Notes: generated from the letters alone by a model not told the origin. Counted from the first letter of the stretch, positions 10,761 to 21,810 are shown. The stretch is 64,000 nt of DNA from Achatina immaculata (GCA_009760885.1 CM019692.1:46251430-46315429); one strand, 5' to 3'. Numbers and translations: made by a program.

Positions 10761-11428
10761 TCGTTCTCTCACTCTCTCTCTGTCACACACACACACACAC
10801 ACACTCTCTCTCTGTCTCACACTCTCTCTGTTTCACACACACACTCTCTTTGTCTCACACACACACTCTCTCTCTGTCTCACACACACACACTCTCTTTG
10901 TCTCACACACACACTCTCTCTCTGTCTCACACACACACACTCTCTTTGTCTCACACACACACACTCTCTGTGTCTCACACACACACTCTCTCTATGTCTC
11001 ACACTCTCTCTGTCTCACACACACACTCTCTCTTTGTCTCACACGCACACTCTCTCTATGTCTCACACACACACTCTCTTTGTCTCACACACACACTCTC
11101 TTTGTCTCACACACGCACACTCTCTGTCTCACACACACACTCTCTCTCTGTCTCACACACACACACACTCTTTGTCTCACACACACACACTCTCTCTGTC
11201 TCACACACACACTCTCTTTGTCTCACACACACCCTCTCTCTGTCTCACACACACACTCTCTCTGTCTCACACACGCACACGCTCTATCTATCTCACACAC
11301 ACCCTCTCTCTGTCTCACACACACCCTCTCTCTGTCTCACACACACACTCTCTCTCTCTGTCTCACACTCTTTCTGTCTCACACACTCTCTCTCTATCTT
11401 ACATTCTTTCTCTCTCTCTCTCTCTTTC
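10761..11428. repeat. CT/CA compound array (CTCTCTNTGTCTCACACACACA)
   Basis: Irregular alternation of CT and CA dinucleotide blocks in units of about 20-36 bp, continuing directly from a LINE TTCG tail. The long frames rich in Ser, Leu, His and Thr in all plus frames are by-products of the repeat. Confidence 0.93.
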
Positions 11429-11775
11429 TCTCAACAAAACCAAAGACAGTACCAGTGAAGGAAAAAGAAGAATTACAGTGGGAAATTGGAAGATAAATAA
11501 GTAAATTAAAAACAAACGTTCTCCTGGCTGTTATGATGATTTATCTTCTATACGTGCTGCATATACTTCATCTGTGCCTGATTTCCTTCTACATTCATTG
11601 ACTGCGACATCGGTCATCTCCCCTGAATACCACGGAAACGAGCCTCGCTGAAATTGTCTTGATATTCCTAGTTCTTCGTCTGCAGATGCTCGTAAATCAT
11701 GAAAATAGGAAAAGAGCGTCAGTGTCTGCAGAAATCTACAGAGAACACACAAAATTTTTAAAAAAAAAGAGAGAG
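11429..11775. other. Unannotated sequence
   Basis: No gene recognised. An A run lies near 11758-11768. Confidence 0.5.
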
Positions 11776-12043
11776 AGAAAGTCAACGTGAATAGAGATCT
11801 GGAGATAAAACTCTTAAAAATTAGCAAAGAAAGTAAATGTGAATAGAGATCTAGAGATAAACTCTGAAAATTACAAGAGAAAGTCAATGTGAATAGAGAT
11901 CTAGAGATAAACTCTGAAAATTACAAGAGAAAGTCAATGTGAATAGAGATCTAGAGATAAACTCTGAAAATTACAAGAGAAAGTCAATGTGAATAGAGAT
12001 CTAGAGATAAACTCTGAAAATTTGTAAGAGAAAGTTAATGTGA
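11776..12043. repeat. ~52-bp minisatellite, left part (~5 units)
   Basis: The unit contains AATAGAGATCTAGAGATAAA, CTCTGAAAATTACAAGAG and AAAGTCAATGTG. The last unit breaks at AATGTGAG, where a LINE begins. A diverged unit (GAATGGAGATCTAGAGACAA) reappears at 12876, so the array was split by the insertion. Confidence 0.9.
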
Positions 12044-12870
12044 GCGAACGAACATACTTTATTTCAAAGGGTTAAGAAATGGGTTAGTACAGTCATTGCC
12101 CGTAAGGAAAGCAGTGGTAAACTACCTTCTGGAACTATACCAAGAAACCCAAACAACAACATGGAAGGCCAGAATCAAACGTCATGATAATTTAGAGAAG
12201 ACCATCTTGGAAGGGTACATAATGGGAACAAGAAAGAGAGGAAAACCAAGGCGAAGATGGCAGCAAGACATTGTTGATAATCTGCAAATGAATGCATCAG
12301 CAGCAGGGCATCTTGCTTACAGCCGAGAGGCCTACGAGAGAGCTGTTAGGGAGGCAAAGTTCCACAAGGGACATGGAAATGACTGACTGACTGACTAAGA
12401 ATTGGGTACGCAGGCCCGTCTAACATTCTGCCCTTCATCATACAGCTTTCACTCAGTCACAGTCATTCAGCACTTGTTAATGAGCACAATAAGCACGAAG
12501 AAACAATTAAAAGATTACATAAATAAATAATAAACTTATCTCTTGTCCATCTACTCTACACTGTGATTTATGTAACTGCATGAAATAAACTTACATTCTT
12601 TCGTTCATTCAAAACTAACAAATTTATAGATAAGCAGTCCAAAAAATACAGCAATCAAGCCATACTTTAAATCAATTTAGACTTTGACAGTTTATATATA
12701 CCTAAACCTTTCATATACGCAAGTACATACACAGATACTTATATTCACACACAAATGCAGGTACATAGCACATATATACAAACATATGCCCAGATATACA
12801 TATATACATACATATGTATGTATACACATAAACATATGTTGTCGCAAACGTGTATATGTGTGAATACGTG
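12044..12870 (-). mobile_element. Jockey/CR1-type LINE 3' end, interrupted
   Basis: This is the reverse complement of the LINE 3' UTR seen at 19013-19550 and 32745-33405. It runs from a GAAC-type tail at 12044 to TG/TA-rich DNA near 12850. The hairpin is at 12404-12417 (GGGC-CTGCGT-ACCC on the element strand). It sits in the 52-bp minisatellite and is itself split by another LINE end (12087-12395). Confidence 0.8.
12087..12395 (+). mobile_element. Short LINE 3' end nested in another LINE (RTE-like family)
   Basis: The open frame gives KRHDNLEKTILEGYIMG, then KRGKPRRRWQQDIVDNLQM and SREAYERAVREAKFHKG, the C-terminal tail typical of RTE-like elements. The frame stops at a TGA that is part of the GACTGACTGACTGA tail. 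Flanking direct repeats are TAAGAAATGGGTTA (12073-12086) and TAAGAATTGGGTA (12396-12408). They match apart from one substitution and one indel, which marks insertion into the minus-strand LINE. Confidence 0.8.
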
Positions 12871-12920
12871 TATGTGAATGGAGATCTAGAGACAAACCGT
12901 TAAAATTAGAAGAGGAGGTC
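12871..12920. repeat. ~52-bp minisatellite, right remnant
   Basis: ATGTGAATGGAGATCTAGAG with AAACCGTTAAAATTAGAAGAG is a diverged unit of the array at 11776-12043, separated from it by the inserted LINE. Confidence 0.7.
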
Positions 12921-13291
12921 TCAGTATTTAGTGGAGATCTCTAAGATTTAAAGACTGTAAGTTTTCAAGTGTTTGTAAGATAGTACTCAAGAGAACAAGA
13001 TCAGAAGACACGTTTATAAAAGAGAACATACTGACTGCAAAGAATGGCTGAGAGTAAACATTCAGCTGCTGCATTCACGTGAGCGATGTCTAGAAAATGT
13101 CTCGATGAATCCCGACTTTCAGTGACAGACAACAACAGAGGAGAAGAAACCAGTGTGCAGAGAAGGTGACTGACAAAAATGTTGAGACCGGACGGGCTAA
13201 TACAGTGGACGTAAATCGAGATGCTGCAAACCGCGCGAAATATTGGAGCGTAAAAGTAACATTCATGCTGTCTAAACACCGTTTCAAACTA

Positions 13292-13326
<35 letters not shown>

Positions 13327-13466
13327 CGGCTACAGGTAGTTGCTTTCATTTAGGTTCACTATACACAAAAGGAATGAACTTCAAACGTTCCCTGCTTATT
13401 ATGTTTTAAAATATTACATGCACAAAAGACGGGCACTTAACCTGGAGAATAATACGCGTAAATATA
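12921..13466. other. Unannotated sequence with a (GAT)n run
   Basis: Only a GAT triplet run at 13294-13326 is recognisable. Confidence 0.5.
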
Positions 13467-13720
13467 CAGGTTCTCATCGGCTTACGATATTTCGACTATA
13501 AATTCATATTCACATTCTGTACTGTACATTTCTTCACAGAAAAAAATTTGTATTCGTTTATTTACGTTCTAATTACTAGTATTTAGTTAGTTGCAGCAAT
13601 AATGTATTTATATGTTTATTCCATGACAGTTTGTGTTTCTTTACTGATTTAATTATTATATCATATTCATATTCGTAAATTTTCAACTTACGACTGTCTC
13701 AACTTACGAGGGTTTCACTG
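13467..13720. mobile_element. Possible pogo/Tigger-like MITE remnant
   Basis: The left end is CAGGTTCTCATCGGCTTACG after a TA. The right end, read inward, is CAGTGAAACCCTCGTAAGTT. Both carry the CTTACGA-type pattern seen at ends of Tigger-like MITEs. Similarity between the ends is only partial and no TA follows the right end, so this is tentative. Confidence 0.35.
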
Positions 13721-14439
13721 GAACATTTTCAGGGAGTAGTTATACAGTCTGATTCTCGGAAACACTTACACGGCCCTGATTTCCTTTGTCAAGAGACAGT
13801 TATGGAGTCATGCTTTCTGGAAACAGTTACACGCATGATTTCATGATTGCAGAAGGCGATTGACATTTTGTGAACTTTTGTCCCGAATATAAAGTCATTC
13901 AACCTCGGACATTTAACTTCTGTCATTTTTTTTTATTGGAGGCTACAGAAAATAATTTGGTATTGAAATGTATACGAGGGAATATATTACTAACTTTAGA
14001 AATATTTTTTAAAATTAGTTTATACATTCTCTTTCTTTTTATATTATTACACTGTTATTTGTTATTGTCGCGTTCTTCTTCTCCTTCTTCTTCTTCTTCT
14101 TCTACTATTACACTGGTCAACATACATTTTGGTGCTTCAAATGTTAGACCTGTTTCTGGATACATCTGACCTGCTGATTCCAAAAACATGGCACAGGTTT
14201 TCACCCATCATCTCTAGTCTGTGACATACATAAGATATGCGACTATTCACTATGATCGTCCATAACAGATCAGAATATTTTAATGTAGTGTTTAAATTAA
14301 TATCTTTTAAGCGTGAGGAACATATTAAAATTTAAAATAAAAGTGTACTACCTGAAAATCTACTTATTTCATACCAAAGCACAAGTTTATGATTCAAACG
14401 TTCCACTCACTCGACACACATGAAGCTCCGTTGTAAGAC
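13721..14439. other. Unannotated sequence
   Basis: AT-rich with a CTT run at 14070-14103. The 99-residue plus frame at 13870-14169 has no recognised domain and ends in the CTT run. Confidence 0.5.
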
Positions 14440-16075
14440 TTCCGAGAATTGGATCTTCCAGGACAATCCTGCATAAGGTCCCAACACTAGTCTGCCATCT
14501 GCATCCCATCTTCCTTATTATTTTGCTTCCATTGTTTTTACGCCTTGGTGAAATCTTTCATCTTGTTCTTCGCTTAAGTCACCAAGGTTCTCTGGAAAGC
14601 GATCTAAGTAATTGCGCAGATGATGAACTTCAACGCTCATGTTACAGCCAAGCCTGTTGAAATGAAAGAGTATATCCTCTACTAATTGTGTGTTGTTGTC
14701 TGCTTTCTTGTTGCCAAGAAAGCTTTTCACAACAAAAACAAATGGAGACCCAAGTACGTGATTCGATTTCATTCACTGGTGCCATGAAATGTGGGTCATT
14801 TATCTGATCTGTGGACCATCGAAAATTCCTGCCTTCAGTTTTTCCATGGTAAGTACAGGTAACTTATGCACTATATATTCAGTGCACGAACTGTCTTTAT
14901 TTAAAGCCTTTACAAATTGTTTCATTAGACCTAGCTTTATATGTAGTCTTGGTAGTATGATTCTGTCTCGTGCTATCAAAGGTTCACTGATTACATTTTG
15001 TCCTCCAACCACCAGATATTCCCTCGGAAGCCAATCTTTGCTTGCTCAATTTTCATGTTTGGCTCTACCATCCTAACGGCATAAAAAGCAAGGATGCTTT
15101 ATGTAGCCACTTTGTTGACTAAGAGGAAAAGTAACCATCTTCAAGTCTGCACAAATCACCCATTGATGTTCTTGGTCATTTATTTTTTCCAAGACTAAAG
15201 AGATGGCCTTGTACTCTTCTTTCATCTTGGTGGAATGACCGTTTGAAATAGAACCATAATTTGTTGCCGTTATTTAAAAGAACACATTTCAAACTACCTT
15301 TTGAACTGTCGATGAAAAGACGCCACTAACTTGGATTATATTCTGAAAGACCAGTTTTCTTCACAAGGTTTCTGATGTCAGTGCAGAATACTAAGTTGTC
15401 TGGAGTAAAGAATGGCAGCAAATCCTTTTCTCTCCTTCGATAAAATGTCATTTTAGTTCCAGGCTGAATTACATTCTTTTCCTTTAGTCTGGAGGCAAAC
15501 AATTCAGAAGACTCATTGGAAAGATTTAAATCCCTGATCAGATCATTCAGTTCATTCTTATCAGAACGATCACTATGTGAAGTTGTCTGGAATTCATTGT
15601 CACTGCCCCCCACTTTCTTTACCTTGGGCGACGTCAGACATGCAAGACTCATCCTCTGAGAGTTGGGGTAGTTCAAGGAAAGGTGGAACGGGTACAAGAT
15701 CTGAGTTTGGAACAGGTCTCCTGGCTGAAGGGTAAGACCACCTGCCACGATTATTTCGATTGACGCCTATGATATTAACAATACGAAAATAACAGTCATC
15801 GAAGTGGTTTTTTTCTTTGGTTCCCTTTACACCACATTTCAGGCTGCTTCTCTTTCTAATTGCCCACTGATGTAAATGTTCCCTACAAGTTTTGCATACA
15901 ATATGAGGAGCCCATGGCTTATCTTGATCTCCAAGCTTGACACCAAAATAACCAACATATGCTCTTTTTTACAAATTCAGAAATATGTTTCCTACTTGTT
16001 TTCAGTGTGTACTCCCTAAAAATATAAGCAAAATACATCGGGATGATTCAAGCAGCCCCGTCTTGAAGAAGCCAT
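14440..16075 (-). pseudogene. Broken gene of a widespread uncharacterised invertebrate family, probably transposon-linked
   Basis: Reading the minus strand from ATG 16075-16073 across at least four frameshifts or stops gives a near-continuous protein. In order, the blocks are: RRGCLNHPDVFC and LKTSRKHISEFVKK; a Cys-rich block APHIVCKTCREHLHQW; NHFDDCYFRIVNI; SARRPVPNSDLVPVPPF. Then come an acidic Ser-rich linker and FASRLKEKNVIQPGTKMTFY. HIKLGLMKQFVKALNKD (about 14900) and SFLGNKKADN follow, then FPENLGDLSEEQDERFHQ (about 14560), ending with GRWDADGRLV. I recognise this block order from proteins annotated as uncharacterised in many invertebrate genomes, often in many copies. No biochemical role is known to me. 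High copy number elsewhere and decay here suggest a mobile-element origin. The CxxC and DDCY blocks could bind zinc. Confidence 0.72.
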
Positions 16076-16480
16076 AACTTCTACGGTGTTCTATTTGCAA
16101 AAATGAAATGATATGAATGGGAATATACACACACCTCATATACGAACATAACTATTATACATCGCGACTGTTTTAAACAGATCAGGTTGGGAAACCTTTG
16201 AAATACAAATTTATGTAGTTCAGGAAAACCGTGATTTACCATCTTAATTTTGTGCACATAATTATGTAATAAAACAAAACAAGAGCTATTTTGTCATTTG
16301 AACTATATAATTTATGTCAATGTGCATTATAGGAAAGGAAGTAGACGAATAGTTGTGAAACAAAGGCCATTATATATGGGTAAATTAAATACGTAAATTT
16401 CCCATTCAAATAAGACAGCTCGTTATGACATCCCAGTTCGGCAGAAGAGATTTGTTAAAGAGCGGATTAAAATTTTACAA
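16076..16480. other. Unannotated sequence
   Basis: AT-rich, with no feature recognised. It may hold the promoter side of the broken gene, but no element end is visible. Confidence 0.5.
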
Positions 16481-17025
16481 ATTCAATCATATCTAAGAAA
16501 CTAGAGCTGATGGCAACCATATCTAAGAAACTAGAGCTGATGGCAATCATATCTAAGAAACTAGAGCTGATGCCAACCATATCTAAGAAACTAGACCTGA
16601 TGCCAACCATATCTAAGAAACTAGACCTGATACCAACCATATCTAAGAAACTAGAGCTGATGCCGACCATATCTAAGAAACTAGACCTGATGCCAACCAT
16701 ATCTAAGAAACTAGACCTGATGCCAACCATATCTAAGAAACTAGACCTGATGCCAACCATATCTAAGAAACTAGAGCTGATGCCAACCATATCTAAGAAG
16801 CTAGACCTGATGCCAACCATATCTAAGAAACTAGAGCTGATGCCAACCATATCTAAGAAACTAGACCTGATGCCAACCATATCTAAGAAACTAGAGCTGA
16901 TGCCAACCATATCTAAGAAGCTAGACCTGATGCCAACCATATCTAAGAAACTAGAGCTGATGCCGACCATATCTAAGAAACTAGACTTGATGCCAACCAT
17001 ATCTAAGAAACTAGAATTGATGCGA
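16481..17025. repeat. 30-bp minisatellite, ~18 units, alternating dimer
   Basis: The unit is CCAACCATATCTAAGAAACT plus AGASCTGATG. Units differ mainly at one G/C position (GAG or GAC). From about 16770 onward the two types alternate strictly, which makes a 60-bp higher-order unit. The period is a multiple of 3, so both strands stay open (LELMPTISKK on plus, MVGIRSSFLD on minus). I do not regard either frame as a gene. Confidence 0.93.
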
Positions 17026-17146
17026 CCTATTCAATGCAATTTTCTGAATCAGCGCCCTAAATAACTCCAGAAAGAGGCCTAAAAATTAAGGCACCAAGAA
17101 ATGTTTTTGGGGAGTTGTGTTATTATTCTTATTCTATAATTATTGG

Positions 17147-17352
<206 letters not shown>

Positions 17353-17749
17353 AACTCCGCAGTCAGACTAAATTATACCTCTTGTCTAAGTGACAAATGT
17401 CAAGAAATCAATGACCTATCTGAATACTGTAATTTCCGATGCAGACGCCGCCACGACTGGGATTTTTTATTACCTCATTAACATCCTTCCGCACAAAAAA
17501 ATAGTGCGGCAAGAAGAGACATTTCTGTTCAATTATTCTGACATGTACAGCCGGTTGTAGGAGATACGATGCTATAAATTAGCACATTTTTAATGACTGT
17601 TTGATATTTTTTTTTCAATAATAAGCACGATTTAGGGTTGTGTACTCGTTAAGCAGACCTGGATCACGATGGCACTCTATCTGGTTTGGTGGGAGAGGAG
17701 CTTTTTTTTTTCAAGTAAATGATAGGGAGAGAGTAGGAATATCAGTTCA
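17353..17749. other. Unannotated sequence
   Basis: No feature recognised apart from short T runs near 17609 and 17702. Confidence 0.5.
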
Positions 17750-18100
17750 GAGTGCTATATGCTATATGCAGTGCGTGCTATATATTACATGTAGTGCGTG
17801 TTGTATATGACATGCTAAGTGTGCTGCACATTATGTGTAGTTCGTGCTACATACTACGTGTAGCTTGTGCCACATGCTGGATGTACCACGTGCTATACAT
17901 TAGATGTGGTGCATGCTACATTTAACATGTAGTGTGTGCTACATATTACATGTAGATCGTGCTATATATTACACGTAGTCCGTACTATATATTACATGTA
18001 ATGTATGCTACATATTACATGTAGATAGTGCTATACATTACATGTAGTGAGTGCTCTATATTACATGTAGTGCATGCTATATTACATGTAGTACGGACTT
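17750..18100. repeat. Degenerate ~22-bp repeat with ACATGT palindromes
   Basis: Loosely periodic GTGCTAYATATTACATGTAG units, each containing the palindrome CTACATGTAG or TACATGTA. It is heavily diverged at the left edge. Confidence 0.8.
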
Positions 18101-18345
18101 AGTCATACCATGCCATACAAATACCTGGGGAGGTAATATTAGTACCCGTATTTACCTTGCACTGACGAAATTGATAGAAAGTGGTCTGTCAGCATCACTC
18201 CAGGTCCCCTTTCCTGCCTAGGCTGCAGCAGCCAGGTATCTTTTTATACAGATGAGCCACAGACATGGCCCGTGCTGGATTTGAACAACCGATCTCCCGC
18301 TTGAGATATGAACGGGCTACCCACTACACAACTACGTCGTTCTGT
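18101..18345 (-). mobile_element. Probable tRNA-derived SINE
   Basis: Read on the minus strand, TGTAGTGGGTAGCCCG (about 18316-18331) resembles a polymerase III A box. TGTTCAAATCCAGC (about 18273-18286) resembles a B box. The spacing is right for a tRNA head. The body then runs leftward to a TATGG/CATGG-rich end near 18100. No acceptor stem forms, so it is not a functional tRNA. Confidence 0.5.
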
Positions 18346-18369
18346 GTGATACGAAAAAAGATTAATAAT

Positions 18370-18458
18370 AGTGGTTCCTTCGGTGCTCCATTATCTTTCG
18401 GTGCTCCATTATCTTTCGGTGCTCCATTATCTTTCGGTGCTCCATTATCTTTCGGTGA
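18370..18458. repeat. 18-bp minisatellite, ~5 units
   Basis: The unit TTCGGTGCTCCATTATCT is repeated almost perfectly. The period divisible by 3 opens two frames that are not coding. Confidence 0.9.
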
Positions 18459-18650
18459 TGGAAACCGTTGGCAATCATGTTTCTCCATCTCGCGCGATTC
18501 TTGGTGTTTCCTATCAGTTCACCTGCTTTTATTATATTTTTTCATGCCATTCGATCAGTCTAAATTGGATTTGTTGCAGGACACATGACATAATGACGAA
18601 GAAACTGCGAAACCATAAAAGACCTAGAGCCGGAATATCGAAGCACAATA

Positions 18651-18753
18651 CAGGGTTATTCATAAGTCGGTGAAACAGTTTAAAACTTCACAACAAATAA
18701 ACTACCTAACGGATCATGATTATTATTACGCCAAGAGAGAGAGAGAGAGAGAA

Positions 18754-18788
<35 letters not shown>

Positions 18789-19012
18789 AAGAGAGAGAAA
18801 CTCTTCAGAATCTTTCTAAAATAAAGTCAGGGCTCAGAGCTCCCGTTGTTTGCCGCTACGAGGCAGCAGTAGCAAATATGGCGTTCAGTAAACGTGAGCA
18901 GTCATTTTGTGTTTTGGAATACGCAAGAACCTCGTCCGTTGTGACTGCGCAGCGACGATTTCGAGCGGAATTCCAGAAGGCAGGACCTGTTTTCAGTAGT
19001 ATCAAGAAGTGG
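18651..19012 (+). pseudogene. 5' end of a DNA transposon with an N-terminal DNA-binding domain
   Basis: After a TA the sequence opens with CAGGGTTATTCATAAGTC, which looks like a terminal inverted repeat. A (GA)n run intervenes. Then an ATG at 18878 starts MAFSKREQSFCVLEYARTSS, followed by VVTAQRRFRAEFQK and SSIKKWYY. That pattern resembles the helix-turn-helix domain (DUF4817 type) at the N-terminus of some mariner-related transposases. The catalytic part is absent because a LINE 3' end begins at 19013. It is a truncated fossil. Confidence 0.6.
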
Positions 19013-19550
19013 TATTATACATATTATGTATACACATTATACTATATATATATATATATATATCTGTGTATATGTACGTATGTAACAGCATATGTTTATG
19101 TGTATACATACGTATTTATGTTCATAGGTATATGTGTGTATATGTTTGTATAATTGTTATATGTACTTGCGTTTGTGTGTGAATATGTGTATCTGCATGT
19201 ACTTGCATATATGGAAAGTATAGGTACAATTTAATTTAAAAGTATGGCTTGATTGTTGAAATTTTATATACTGCTTTTCTATACATTTGTTAGCTTTGAA
19301 TGAATGTGAGAATGTAATGAACTTTATTTCATGTGGTTACATAAATCAGAGTGTGGAGTGTATGGACAAGAGATAGTTTATTATTTATTTATGTAGTCAT
19401 TTAATTGTTTCTTCATGCTTATTATGCTCAGTAACAAATGCTGAATGACTGTGACTGAGTGAAAGCTGTGTGATGAAGGGCAGAATGTTAGACGGGCCTG
19501 CGTGCCCAATTCTTAACCCTTTGAAATAAAGTCTGTTAGTTCACTAGTTC
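19013..19550 (+). mobile_element. Jockey/CR1-type LINE 3' UTR with HT tail
   Basis: It is collinear with 10233-10760 and 32745-33405. It starts TG/TA-rich, with GTATGGCTTGATTGTTG, then ATCAGAGTGTGGAGTGTATG and GTGATGAAGGGCAGAATG. The hairpin GGGC-CTGCGT-GCCC and AATAAAGTCTGTTAGTTC follow. No coding part remains. Confidence 0.82.
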
Positions 19551-19935
19551 GTTCCATGGAGCCGCGAAATGATGTTCTTTGCAACCGATGCCGCGAGGAT
19601 GTTGAAGCATAGCATCTTGTCTATTTGGAAGCAAAGTTATGGCGGCTGTTCCTTTTTTTTTTGTCAGTCTGACTGGGGCTAAAAAGCACGGAGTGTGCAA
19701 TAACTTCTTAGCAGGCTCCACCACTATGAGAATATGGCGATCCTTGCCCCGTTAGCCAAGCAAAGCCTGCTACTGGTTGTACCAGGGGAGAATTTTGGTC
19801 AGCTAGGTTTCGCCAACCCTGGTTCCAGATATCAGCTGTGTGTTTCTGGCTGCCTCATTGAGCAGAGCCTTCAGAATATGATTTATACGATAGAATTAGA
19901 AGAAAGGAACCGAAAAAATTTTCAACAGAATTCTT
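19551..19935 (+). repeat. Dispersed repeat family C, copy 1
   Basis: It shares blocks, in the same order, with 53920-54270, 56245-56535 and (reversed) 30240-30640. The blocks are GATGTTCTTTGCA, a stretch around GAGGATGTTGAAGCATAGC, CAGGCTCCACCACTATGAGA, GGCGATCCTTRCCC and GTCAGCTAGGTTTCGCCAAC. Its nature is unknown, and the two ORFs across it are not conserved. It follows a LINE tail directly. Confidence 0.65.
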
Positions 19936-20254
19936 CAGGATTTTTAAGTTGACGCTGGTGTTGGTTGTCATTTCTGGCTGAGTATGAAAAAGAGATTCAC
20001 AATATAAGGACTGCTCGCTAGAAGCGTGAATGTGAAAATGATGCTATAATTATCATTATTAGAAAATTCCCATTACATTTTAAATGATCTGTTTATTACA
20101 AGTAGTCTCGAAATGTTTGCAAAAGCTTACAGAGATAGTAACTACTAACTACAAAGTAGTAATTTAACATTCCACTTTGCGGTTAGATCAAATCTGACTG
20201 AAATATTGAAATTTTAAAAAAATAATATAAATTTCCATTCCAAATTTAAAAATC
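19936..20254. other. Unannotated AT-rich sequence
   Basis: No feature recognised. Confidence 0.5.
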
Positions 20255-20607
20255 ATTGGAAGCAGCAGAAATGTGGATTATTAGAAGAATGTTGCGAATC
20301 CCCTAGACAGCAAAAATAATTAATGAAGAATGTAGGAGAAGAGCTGGAGAGACAAAAAAACCTTGTCAAAAAGATAAGAGAGAGACAATGTACTTTCATA
20401 GGACATGCAATGAGAAGAGGGGGCATTGAAAATATTATAACAGGAAAAATAGAAGGAAGAAGATCAAGAGGAAGACCAAGAGAAATGATACTGGACAGTC
20501 TGACGGGATGGTGTGAGAGGAGATCACCAACTGAACTGATGGCCTGCATGAAGGATCGGATACTCTGGAGAAGCATAATAGCCAACGCCAGTCGGCACGG
20601 CACATGA
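20255..20607 (+). pseudogene. LINE ORF C-terminal fragment (GKIEGRR type)
   Basis: Near 20262, AAEMWIIRRMLRIP matches the connection region of animal LINE polyproteins. After a frameshift, the frame 20323-20607 gives CTFIGHAMRRGGIENIITGK, IEGRRSRGRPREMILDSLTG and WRSIIANASRHGT, then a stop. This is the C-terminal signature of a common non-LTR family. Two related fragments occur at 42590-42790 and 46745-46990. A short ATGATGATG follows the stop. Confidence 0.78.
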
Positions 20608-20955
20608 TGATGATTCCAAATTTCTTTAAATTTCATTAACATTTGAATGATCTGATTTCTGTATTATTCGACTCAATAGGAATCTAATTCGAACATTCGG
20701 TATATTTCTACTATAAATCCATTTGGATTAACTTTTGGCAGCAGCAGTTTTTTGAAGAGTAAATGTTTCTGATGTCTCGTTAATGGTCCACCGCCATCTT
20801 TTTGTGGCCTCTAGCCCTCCAGATTGGAAAGTAATGTCGTAGCCGCTGACTCGCGTTACAAGACCGCTGAGCACGGTATCATTTTGTTCTCGTTAGCCTA
20901 GAAGAGAGACTTCCGCTGTGACGCTATAAAGTTCAGAAGTCCATTTTTTTTAACA
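20608..20955. other. Unannotated sequence
   Basis: No feature recognised. Confidence 0.5.
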
Positions 20956-20994
20956 TGAAGATAAATAGATAGATAGACAGACAGACAGACAAAC

Positions 20995-21092
<98 letters not shown>

Positions 21093-21094
21093 CC

Positions 21095-21133
<39 letters not shown>

Positions 21134-21138
21134 TAGAC

Positions 21139-21202
<64 letters not shown>

Positions 21203-21203
21203 G
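20956..21203. repeat. (GATA)n/(GACA)n compound microsatellite
   Basis: A GATA block, a ~60-bp GACA island and a second GATA block, about 245 bp in all. Confidence 0.96.
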
Positions 21204-21267
21204 AGAATGGAGCTTGGTGGTAAGTCATACACTGGAATTTTTCACGGATCTCATCGTCTTACCTCTT

Positions 21268-21359
21268 TGTGTGAGTGTGTGTGTGTGTGTGTGTATGGTG
21301 GGTGGGTGGGTTAATGGATGGATGGATGGTGGATGGATGGATGGATGGATGGATGGATA
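21268..21359. repeat. (GT)n then (TGGA)n microsatellite
   Basis: GT units pass through GGTGGGTGGG into TGGA units. Confidence 0.93.
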
Positions 21360-21507
21360 CCATTACTGGCTGCTATTAGTTAGTATTAACTATCAACACG
21401 AACTTCTGTCTCTGTTTTTTAACTATATACACATCATAAGACACATATAACCCACTCACATACTCACTCCTTGTCTTTATTCTGTACCCATGGAAACTGA
21501 ACTACAT

Positions 21508-21610
21508 ACAAGATGTTCTTTGCAACCCAGCGTGGTGAAGCTGCTGGAGCACAAACATTGTATCGAATGGGGAAATGGGTTACGGATTCGGAGCAGAGCT
21601 CGAAAACCAA
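21508..21610 (+). repeat. Possible family C fragment
   Basis: AAGATGTTCTTTGCAACCCAG with GTGGTGAAGCTGCTGG resembles the first ~50 bp of family C. The similarity fades afterwards. Confidence 0.35.
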
Positions 21611-21750
21611 TGCCTCTGGAAGGCTCCATAGACATGGAAACTATACCCGTTGGTTGAGCTTGTTGCTAAAAGCACCAATGAAAAGGTGTGACATGGTCTT
21701 GACCAGTTGTATTTCTTAGCTCTGACATCTGTTCCGTTACTATAACACAG

Positions 21751-21754
21751 TTAT

Positions 21755-21806
<52 letters not shown>

Positions 21807-21810
21807 TCCC
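21751..21810. repeat. (TTTC)n microsatellite
   Basis: About 14 uninterrupted TTTC units. Confidence 0.95.

Noticed and set aside
10673..11504. Plus-strand frames of up to 261 residues rich in Ser, Leu, His and Thr
   Set aside because: They read through CT/CA dinucleotide repeats in all three frames. The unique N-terminal residues come from the LINE tail.
12692..12895. Tyr/His/Cys-rich minus ORF
   Set aside because: It is a reading of the TG/TA-rich LINE 3' UTR. Similar frames appear at the same place in other copies (32826-33026, 38173-38361).
16467..17064. Mirror-image 10-residue repeat proteins on both strands
   Set aside because: The period is 30 bp, so any stop-free unit stays open on both strands. 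There is no start context or flanking coding sequence.
18265..18345. A tRNA gene on the minus strand
   Set aside because: A-box-like and B-box-like stretches are present, but no acceptor or anticodon stem closes. It fits a SINE head better.
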